DNA from: Paenibacillus sp. PAMC 26794
GTDB lineage: Bacteria; Bacillota; Bacilli; Paenibacillales; Paenibacillaceae
Direction of reading: 5' to 3'
NCBI RefSeq assembly: GCF_000316035.1
Contig: NZ_ANHX01000003.1
Coordinates: 62,001-126,000 of the forward strand
Length of the DNA stretch: 64,000 nucleotides
Position numbers and translations under genes: made by a program. Positions 57,513 to 64,000 of this stretch are shown here, one piece after another; the first letter of the stretch is position 1; each line of letters starts with the position of its first letter. Under the pieces are notes generated by a model, which was not told the origin of the DNA, ran no database searches, and saw only the letters and a list, made by a program, of their open reading frames with translations.

Positions 57513-57706
57513 TTTCATATTCATTTTAAATGTTGAATACCGATATACATAAAGTAGCGCTGGTTTCATACTTATGAAGTTAATATGTACTATGCTAAGG
57601 CGCTGCGTATTTGCGATTTGCACATAAGCAGGACCAAAGACTACTAGATGTAGTACAGAAAGGCCCTACAACTTACATTTAACCTACATAAAAGGACGGG
57701 GTATGC

Positions 57707-59185
57707 ATGGATCGTATGGACGAAATTATTTGGAAAAGGAACAAATTGATCGGTATCATTTTGTGGATTATTATCGCCGTTGGTATGGGGCTGGCCTTTA
57801 CGATGCCGAAGTTACTTGTGTCCAATGGAGTAGCTCTGATCTTTGTAGTTTGGATTACATACGCTAATGCGAAAAAGAAACATATTTATCTCATTCCATG
57901 GCTGATTACCGTATTACTGACAATATGTGGAGTCTATGTCGGTTGGGGAACGGTCAATTTTGCGTTAAGTTTGGTCATAACCGCAGTTCTACTGTTATTT
58001 CCTAACAAGAAATTTTTTGTCGTTGGATTTTCGATATTACTAGTCAATAGTGTTCTTCAGTTATTTGTTATGAATACCGTTGACTCCGTCGAGCTAATAG
58101 GTAATATCGTTAATGTGGGACTATTCGCTCTCACGGGGGCCATTCTGATGCTGGTCTCACAACTGAATCAAAGGCTCTTCCATGAAAGTGAAGTACGCCA
58201 GAATGAGGTGGAGCATTCCAAGCAAAGAGTGGAAACCATGCTGGAGCGTGTGAAGGAATCGGTCGAAGGTTTATCACGTTATACGGATCAATTGAAGCAA
58301 AAAGTGAATGCGACTGGCTCCATTACCAATGAGGTGACGCTTGGGTTCAGTGAGGTTGCAAAAGGTGTTGAGTTCCAGGCGACCAGTGTAGCCGAGATTT
58401 CGGAATCCTTATCTGTGTCGGATCAGCATATCAAGGACGTTGCGTCGTATTCCCAGCAGATGAAAGACTTGTCCGCAAGTATGGCAACGAGCACGCAAAC
58501 TGGAAGCACACAGATGGACCAGCTGAACATCCAAATGCAAGATCTATATGAGACAATCAATACAACTGCAAATGACATGCGAAAGTTCAACGAGGAAAGT
58601 GAATCCATGACGCTTATGCTGAACAGCATAGCGGATATTGCAACTCAGACCAACCTGCTCGCACTCAATGCAGCCATTGAAGCCGCTCGTGCGGGTGAGC
58701 ATGGACGCGGGTTTGCTGTTGTATCAGAGGAAGTTCGCAAGTTGGCAGAGAGCTCGGGTCAGTCCGCAAGTGATATTGGAACCATCCTGTCTCGATTAAA
58801 AGGACAGACGCAGGCACTGACAGATCGATTCGAACGCATTCGTCTTTCGTTACAACAAGGAAGAGATAGCGTGCATACGGCAGAGGAAGTATTCCGTACG
58901 ATTAACAGTAACTCTCAGCATGTATTGAATCAAGCGACCGATATCGAGATGAGTTCGGCTACCATGAAGGAATCTTCCACCAGAGTTGTGAATGAAGTTT
59001 CCGAGATTTCGAGTGTAACGGAGCAATCCAGTGCAGCGACAGAAGAGATTCTGGCGAGCATGGAAGAACAGCGCAACCTGACACAGAAGATGGTGGAGAG
59101 CTTCAGAGAACTGGAGCAACTGATTGTGGATCTGAATGAGCTAGTCTCGGATCATCAGGCTTCTTCCGTTGAGAACAAAAATTAA
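57707..59185 (+). CDS. Methyl-accepting chemotaxis protein without extracellular sensor
   Basis: 492 residues. N-terminal 150 residues contain about six membrane spans with only short loops; no periplasmic ligand domain and no recognisable HAMP. The cytoplasmic coiled coil runs from about 165 and carries the signalling tip [41 protein letters not shown]. It may sense a membrane-state or intracellular cue. Monocistronic with a terminator after it. A sigma-D-like -10 upstream fits expression with motility genes. Confidence 0.9.
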   Translation: MDRMDEIIWKRNKLIGIILWIIIAVGMGLAFTMPKLLVSNGVALIFVVWITYANAKKKHIYLIPWLITVLLTICGVYVGWGTVNFALSLVITAVLLLFPNKKFFVVGFSILLVNSVLQLFVMNTVDSVELIGNIVNVGLFALTGAILMLVSQLNQRLFHESEVRQNEVEHSKQRVETMLERVKESVEGLSRYTDQLKQKVNATGSITNEVTLGFSEVAKGVEFQATSVAEISESLSVSDQHIKDVASYSQQMKDLSASMATSTQTGSTQMDQLNIQMQDLYETINTTANDMRKFNEESESMTLMLNSIADIATQTNLLALNAAIEAARAGEHGRGFAVVSEEVRKLAESSGQSASDIGTILSRLKGQTQALTDRFERIRLSLQQGRDSVHTAEEVFRTINSNSQHVLNQATDIEMSSATMKESSTRVVNEVSEISSVTEQSSAATEEILASMEEQRNLTQKMVESFRELEQLIVDLNELVSDHQASSVENKN

Positions 59186-59210
59186 TAATTAATAGTTGGG
59201 AGCCTGTCGG

Positions 59211-59243
59211 TGCGTATTTATCGTGCTGGACGGGCTTTTTTTC
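59211..59243 (+). terminator. Terminator after the chemoreceptor gene
   Basis: GCCTGTC pairs with GACGGGC (one G-U) around a long loop; T7 follows. Confidence 0.65.
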
Positions 59244-59368
59244 GTCTAGAGTACAGCTTGATACCGGCATTTTTTTCCTATACAGTGTTGTTTAGAGTAT
59301 GAAGAGCGTAGAACTAAAAATGTAAATGGTAGTTAAAAGAAGATGTTACCTCATGGGGGAGTAAAAGC

Positions 59369-60592
59369 TTGAAGAATAAAGGAATGAAAGATAGATTGGA
59401 CTGTGATGACCGTACATATGAGGTTAGGAATGATAATTGCGCTGAACGCGTGCGTCTTTATGATCAGCATTCGTTCAAAGACATGGACTGGCCCGATACA
59501 GAGGACGGCAGATATGCCAGGGCTTATCTGGAACCTATGATGCTGGACGGGACCCAAAGCTTTATGTCCAACGTGGAAACGACATTGCTGCTCGCCCGGA
59601 TTGATGATCTCGTTATTCCGCTGACGGTGAATGATACAGAGTATGATAATGCTTACGTTTGTTCGCCATATACGCATTATGTGAGTTACGCCAAGCAGGA
59701 ATTGACCATGTTGCAGAAACCTTTGTTGGAAAAAGGTCTTTCTGTGCTTCTCAGTCTAATAGGTTGGGGAATGAAGCAATCCCAGATCAACAAAGTTGTG
59801 CATGTGAACAACTGGCTGTTCTCCACCAATCTGTACCCAGCCATGTCAGGTGAACAGGCGGAATGTTTGCTTGCATCGGTACAAGAGCGATACCCTGAGC
59901 ATGTCATTGTGTTTCGCTCCTTGTGCCCTGGACTTCATCCCGATCTGACGGCCAGGCTAACGGAAGTGGGATGTCGACTAATTCCCAGCCGACAAATCTA
60001 TCTGTACCAAGCGCATGATCCGAATTTTGGCAACTCGAAGTCACGCTGGCTGTTGAAGCGGGATTACGAATTATTGGGCAAGCATGGATACGAATTCGTT
60101 TCCGAATCAGATATGACGGATGCAGATATTCCGCGAATCGTTGAGCTGTACAAGCTGTTATACCTTGAAAAATACTCCTATCACAATCCGCAATTTACCG
60201 AGCGGTTCATTGCTACTGCGATGGCATCAGGAACACTCAGACTCTATGGATTGCAAAAGGAGGGGCGCCTGGACGCGGTGATGGGTTATTTCTGCCGAAA
60301 TGGAGTCATGACAACACCGCTGTTTGGTTACGACACAGCGGTGCCCCAATCCGTCGGACTATACCGCATGTTATCAGCTTGTCTGATCGCACAGGCTCGC
60401 GAGAACGGCCATCTGTTACATGAGAGCGCCGGGGCTGCGCAGTTCAAACGCAATCGCGGTGCTGTGGCGGATTTTGAGTATTCGGCCGTGTATGAGCGCC
60501 ACCTTCCATGGGGCAGACGCTGGTGCTGGCTGCTGCTTGATCGGTTGCTGAATCGCATAGGTGTGCCGCTGATGCGCCGTATGAAGCTGTAA
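59369..60592 (+). CDS. GNAT-like acyltransferase of unknown substrate
   Basis: 407 residues, TTG start with GGGGAG upstream. Two-lobed layout; the C-terminal half (about 230-400) looks like a FemX/BioF2-like GNAT domain: IVELYKLLYLEKYSYHNPQFTERFI, LYGLQKEGRLDAVMGYFCRNGVMTTPLFGYD, SACLIAQARENGHLLHESAGAAQFKRNRGA. Related proteins sit in lipid or natural-product acyl transfer. No pathway neighbour; substrate unknown. Confidence 0.65.
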   Translation: MKNKGMKDRLDCDDRTYEVRNDNCAERVRLYDQHSFKDMDWPDTEDGRYARAYLEPMMLDGTQSFMSNVETTLLLARIDDLVIPLTVNDTEYDNAYVCSPYTHYVSYAKQELTMLQKPLLEKGLSVLLSLIGWGMKQSQINKVVHVNNWLFSTNLYPAMSGEQAECLLASVQERYPEHVIVFRSLCPGLHPDLTARLTEVGCRLIPSRQIYLYQAHDPNFGNSKSRWLLKRDYELLGKHGYEFVSESDMTDADIPRIVELYKLLYLEKYSYHNPQFTERFIATAMASGTLRLYGLQKEGRLDAVMGYFCRNGVMTTPLFGYDTAVPQSVGLYRMLSACLIAQARENGHLLHESAGAAQFKRNRGAVADFEYSAVYERHLPWGRRWCWLLLDRLLNRIGVPLMRRMKL

Positions 60593-60711
60593 ACAAACAT
60601 AATAACGTTTTTGCGCTGCCCGATGCAGGTGTGAGCTTACATCTGGTTTGACTGCAAACATGCACACACAACTGGTTATCGTGATAAGCACATTTGTGCG
60701 CAGTCGCCTAA

Positions 60712-61077
60712 TTAGACATGCTCTGCGAGTTGCACCTCGAAGCCATCTGGATCTGTAATGTAAATAAACCGCAGATGCGGATTGGGCTGGATAGGTCCGC
60801 GCACAATGGGGATATTCAGCTCTGCCAGTCGTTCCATGGCTTCATCCAGCGAGTTCACCTCATAGCCGATCGACACGCCGGCCTCTGGTTTAAGCGTGGA
60901 TTCACTGCCCTCAATCAGTTCCAGCTTGGCTTCATTCTCCATGCCCAGCATGGCAATTTGCCGTCCACGACTTTCGAATCTGCGCTGAATTGGAAGTCCA
61001 AGCATGTCGTGGTAGAAACCAAGCGAAGCTGCCAAATTACTGACCCTCAGCGTGATCCAGTTTAATTTAATCAACAT
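60712..61077 (-). CDS. VOC-superfamily (glyoxalase-like) protein
   Basis: 121 residues; AAAAGGAGAG before the ATG. One glyoxalase/bleomycin-resistance/dioxygenase domain: NWITLRVSNLAASLGFYHDMLGLP at the start, LELIEGSE in the middle and HLRFIYITDPDGFEVQLAEHV at the end, with the usual metal-binding Glu in FEVQL. Enzymes of this family range widely; the short form suggests a lactoylglutathione-lyase-like fold as a homodimer. Confidence 0.88.
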   Translation of the reverse strand: MLIKLNWITLRVSNLAASLGFYHDMLGLPIQRRFESRGRQIAMLGMENEAKLELIEGSESTLKPEAGVSIGYEVNSLDEAMERLAELNIPIVRGPIQPNPHLRFIYITDPDGFEVQLAEHV

Positions 61078-61174
61078 GGGTGAATCTCTCCTTTTTCTTG
61101 CATGATATGTATTTTGGTTACGTTCATTATACGATAGGTGTTAGCAGGAACCTACTCCTTATCAGTAAACAATA

Positions 61175-61201
61175 AAATAGCTGCCGAAATATTCGGCAGC
61201 C
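61175..61201 (-). terminator. Terminator of the alkaline phosphatase gene
   Basis: Minus strand GCTGCCGAA-TAT-TTCGGCAGC followed by TATTTTATT. Confidence 0.8.
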
Positions 61202-61232
61202 AAATGGTGTAATCTCCGGTAGCTCTAACGAA

Positions 61233-62446
61233 TTATTGAATCAGATCAACGGCCATCTGTGGTACAAATGCCTCTACACCGTTATAGACAATGACACCCT
61301 CCAAAGTTGTCTTTTTGCCGTTCACCAGTGCAATATTTTTGTAGACTTGCAGTTCCAGCTTGGTGTTGCCTTTTGTAACGAGGATCTTCGGATTTTTGGC
61401 GTCCGTCAGGTCCAGTTTGTACGTCGCGCCTTTGGCTGTAAATGCCTGTTTGGCAGGTACAAACAATTGTTTGCTCACGCTGTCGAGATCCAGATCCAGT
61501 ACACGAGCCATATATTTAGCGACATCCGTGTTGTCAATCACACCGAATGGACGGTCATTGTTCGGGGCATACGTGTACAGCACGACATCTCCACCTGTAT
61601 GACCACCAGTTGTCCAGCCGATCCCTGCACGTTTGCTGATCATTGGACCGATTGCATAGTTAAGACTGCCCGGCTCGGCTGCTTCGCAGGATCATGGTCC
61701 ATATTATAAGCCATGCCTGCGGGTGCAAACATACCCCACAGTTTGTTCGAATCGGATGCTTTCATTGCAGCTGGTGTAGTGACGTAATCGTAACCCAGTG
61801 CCTTGATGGACGAAATCAGATTCTCGCCGTCTTTACGTCCGGCTGACTCAAGATATTTGCTACCTCCACCCAACACAACATCCATGCCATTGTAGACTTG
61901 TTGTTTGCTGAGTGCATCGTAGTTTTTACGGTCCGGATAGTGAGAGGAGAAGTCCGCTGGTGTGGCGTGCATAATCTCGGATGTAGCGATAATGCCAGTT
62001 GCTTTACCCGCCAGTTTGGAAGCTTTCAGTACAGAAGCAACAGGTTTTCTTTTGTCTCCAGGCGCAATAGCCTTTTGCCCAGGCATGGTAGCCTTGTCCG
62101 GCAGTACACCAACAAATCCGGTATGAGATTTATAACCTGTAGCAAAAGCGGTTCCGGCAGGAGCTGAGTCGGCAATCGGCGCATCGGCGGAGTGAGTCCG
62201 AACCATGCCGCTTGCCATAGAGTCCAGTGTCAGGGACGAGCCCTTATACCAACGAGCCAGAGCGGTAGCATCATTAGCCATACCGTCAGGAATCAGAATA
62301 ATCACATTTTTAATCGGTGATGCAGATGTCGTTGAGGTGGTGTCTTCCACAGCCCACGCTGCACTGCTTCCTCCGAGTGTAGCCGTAACAATTGTTGTCA
62401 CCGCGAGCATCATTTTGGCTGCACGGACATTAAACCGGTTTAACAT
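61233..62446 (-). pseudogene. Alkaline phosphatase with internal deletion and frameshift
   Basis: AGGAGG before ATG 62446. The first 256 residues are a secreted alkaline phosphatase: signal peptide to SSAAWA, metal site NVIILIPDGM, phosphoserine in IADSAPAGTAFATGYKS, HATPADFSSHY. After DHDPAKQPS the frame shifts, reading a few odd codons to a stop at 61640. The other frame resumes as AEPGSLNY..GWTTGGHTGGDV, the last metal His region. About 150 residues that normally lie between, including VEG-DWAAH and TDHGNG metal ligands, are absent. The tail resembles a copper-amine-oxidase-N-like stalk domain. Not functional. Confidence 0.87.
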
Positions 62447-62518
62447 GAATGCATCCTCCTAGAATATATGTATAGTTTGGTATCCCAAACCAAGTGTATA
62501 CAACAATTGCTAAACTAA

Positions 62519-62546
62519 CGTATGAAATGGGTTAACTATATGTAAA
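62519..62546 (-). promoter_or_regulatory. Candidate PhoP box upstream of the alkaline phosphatase
   Basis: Minus strand TTTACA (62546-62541), TTAACC (62535-62530), TTCATA (62526-62521): TT(A/T)ACA-like repeats spaced 11 and 9 bp. Fits Pho regulon control of the original gene. Confidence 0.45.
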
Positions 62547-62675
62547 ATTTACGATTAGTGATGGATCCTGGAATTCAGGTAAACTGGACAAACTGAGGAC
62601 CACTCTTGTATGTTAAGGAGAAAATCGGACCAGGGAATGACCCTCGTCTAATGAACGGCTTTGAGGTGGTTTGTA

Positions 62676-64000
62676 ATGAAAGGATGGTTAGAAGCCATTC
62701 AGTGGTGGAATAAAAATCAGGTGAAGCTCATGGACATTCGTCATCTGGTCTTGAAGCCGGGACAGGTACTTAAGCCGTATGTCCTGCCAGCCCATGCTTT
62801 TTTGCTGATGGTCAGAGGAGAAGCCATTGTTAATATGGGCAAAGAAAAGCTCAGGTCCACCCAGACGCAGGTTCTGCATGGTGTCAAAGGCACAACTATA
62901 CATATCCATTGTCTGGATGTCCCCTTGGAATATTATCTGATTCTATATAAACCCCGGCCAAGCTCCACTGGTACCGACCCGTCGAGAGTGGAAAACGTAC
63001 AACAGGAGTATGAATTTTCCCCGCATCAGTATTATTTTGCAGCAACATATCCGCTGTCGCTAATTCCCATAATGGAGAGAATGCATGAATGCTGGGCAAG
63101 CGGCGAAGAATTGGACAGGTTGCAGGTTACAGGACTGTTGTATCAGTTTGTATACGAACAGTTTCGTCAATGGAAGCAGGCGAGTGATCAGGTAGCTGAT
63201 CCTCCAGAATTAGCCGAGCAGATTGCAGCATACATTCAGGAGCACTACGCACATCCCGTGTCCATGGAGGAGATGGCGGCCCAATTTCATTACAGCAGTC
63301 ATTATCTGGCACGGGTATTCAAGCGCAAATTCGGATGTAGTCCGATGGATTACGTCATCCAAACCCGGTTGAACCGAGCCAAAGTATTGCTAACAGAGAC
63401 AGATACTCCGATTCGTGATGTGGCTGAGAGCGTCGGATATAAAGATTTGTACTACTTTAGCCGAATCTTCAAACGAATGATGGGAGAAACTCCCGCTCAA
63501 TATACAATGCACAGTCATCTGCTTAAAGGTTCAAATCGTACCAATAAGAAGTCGGAATCGTTCATTGCTGGAGAACTCACACAACGCTATATTGATAATA
63601 ACGATAATCATTATCAATACAACACTTGGAGCGTGAATGACTTGAATGTTCGTTTTAAGCCTACTTTGGCGGTCAGTTTATTATTTAGTTTATCCCTGCT
63701 ATTAGCAGCTTGCGGGGGAGGAGCTGATCCACAGTCAACAGCAAAGGAAGATGCTCCACTGCCTGCAACCAAAATGTATACCGACGCATCGGGGAGAACG
63801 GTTGAGATTCCAGCCCAATCTGCCAAACCGGTTGTGATCACATATGGTGGGTATTTGCTGCCACTCGGAATGAAGCCTGCGGGTGCCAACAAGGAAACAC
63901 TGGATCTGTACCCGGAAGAGATGGCTAATGTGCCGGATATCGGATCAGGAACGGGGAACGTAGAAGTGGTCTCGGATCTGGAGCCAGATCTGATCATCGT
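62676..64000 (+). CDS. AraC regulator fused to a siderophore-binding lipoprotein (partial)
   Basis: Open to the window end (441 codons seen). GAGGTGG before ATG 62676. Residues 1-150 are a cupin-like sensor; about 175-285 the AraC double helix-turn-helix (MEEMAAQFHYSSHYLARVFKRKFGCSPMDYV, DVAESVGYKDLYYFSRIFKRMMGETPAQY). Then, in the same frame, comes a lipoprotein signal (KPTLAVSLLFSLSLLLAAC, about residues 330-348) and a FhuD/FeuA-type binding domain (YTDASGRTVEIPAQ, VSDLEPDLIIV). B. subtilis Btr has AraC plus a binding domain but is cytoplasmic; here a lipobox lies in the middle. A Fur box and promoter inside the frame suggest the lipoprotein is also made alone. Confidence 0.8.
   Translation, partial: MKGWLEAIQWWNKNQVKLMDIRHLVLKPGQVLKPYVLPAHAFLLMVRGEAIVNMGKEKLRSTQTQVLHGVKGTTIHIHCLDVPLEYYLILYKPRPSSTGTDPSRVENVQQEYEFSPHQYYFAATYPLSLIPIMERMHECWASGEELDRLQVTGLLYQFVYEQFRQWKQASDQVADPPELAEQIAAYIQEHYAHPVSMEEMAAQFHYSSHYLARVFKRKFGCSPMDYVIQTRLNRAKVLLTETDTPIRDVAESVGYKDLYYFSRIFKRMMGETPAQYTMHSHLLKGSNRTNKKSESFIAGELTQRYIDNNDNHYQYNTWSVNDLNVRFKPTLAVSLLFSLSLLLAACGGGADPQSTAKEDAPLPATKMYTDASGRTVEIPAQSAKPVVITYGGYLLPLGMKPAGANKETLDLYPEEMANVPDIGSGTGNVEVVSDLEPDLII
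63565..63616 (+). promoter_or_regulatory. Fur box and promoter inside the AraC-lipoprotein frame
   Basis: TTGCTG (63565-63570), 17 bp, TATATT (63588-63593), then CGATAATCATTATCA at 63602-63616, matching the 7-1-7 Fur consensus TGATAATNATTATCA at 14 of 15 bases. GGAG and an in-frame TTG about 30 nt further on could start the lipoprotein by itself. Confidence 0.7.

Larger units (their letters stand above)
57404..57706. other. 303-bp intergenic region between pectate lyase and chemoreceptor genes
   Basis: Holds the pectate lyase terminator, a 14-bp perfect palindrome at 57481-57512, a sigma-D-like -10 (ACCGATAT, 57539-57546) and a structured leader of about 150 nt for the chemoreceptor gene. 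No gene seen. Confidence 0.6.

Noticed and set aside
57520..57706. c-di-GMP riboswitch in the chemoreceptor leader
   Set aside because: The conserved core of GEMM-type elements is not present; only short unrelated hairpins.

Overview
The window looks like part of a Paenibacillus-type chromosome (Bacillota, moderate GC). The evidence is consistent: strong AGGAGG ribosome sites, many TTG and GTG starts, sigma-A promoters, a Bacillus-type LexA box, BglG/LicT antitermination, a secreted expansin and pectate lyase, and a very large set of glycoside hydrolases. I see no rRNA, tRNA, CRISPR array, prophage or insertion sequence.

Region 1 (1-12,050) reads as one plant-polysaccharide locus. It starts with the tail of a LacI-type regulator. 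A sigma-A promoter follows, with three copies of a 14-bp LacI-type operator, then a sugar ABC importer (lipoprotein plus two permeases, no ATPase), a membrane-anchored GH30, a 1011-residue GH35, a GH43-CBM42 and a secreted GH30-CBM13. The combination fits attack on type II arabinogalactan. A long hairpin repeat and a partial copy of it lie between the GH30 and GH35 genes.

Region 2 (12,100-31,080) is mostly housekeeping: a sarcosine/N-methyltryptophan oxidase, exonuclease III, two alpha/beta hydrolases, diaminopimelate dehydrogenase, a pentapeptide-repeat protein, glutamate dehydrogenase, a KhtTU-type K+/H+ antiporter operon led by a GreA/B-like protein, an expansin, a PhzF-like isomerase, a quinone oxidoreductase, a DJ-1 protein, a cyclase, a LexA-controlled small protein, a ROK regulator and a hexapeptide acetyltransferase.

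Region 3 (31,080-37,900) is an unusual oligopeptide/nickel-type ABC transporter. The substrate-binding lipoprotein appears circularly permuted, both permeases carry large N-terminal additions, and the two ATPases are fused in one divergent gene.

Region 4 (38,000-46,700) holds a lipoprotein, a LuxR-type regulator joined to a SUFU-domain relic, and a beta-glucoside PTS operon (two GH1 6-phospho-beta-glucosidases, antiterminator, EIIBCA). Each of the four genes is preceded by a RAT antiterminator overlapping a terminator.

Region 5 (46,700-64,000) is mixed and shows decay. It has a LysR regulator, ankyrin and SUKH proteins, a truncated NCS2 permease, an ECF sigma factor fused in frame to the ectodomain of an anti-sigma factor, and an alkaline phosphatase with an internal deletion. 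Intact genes include a GH42 beta-galactosidase with a divergent AraC regulator, a pectate lyase and a chemotaxis transducer. At the right edge an AraC regulator is fused to a siderophore-binding lipoprotein, with a Fur box inside the reading frame.
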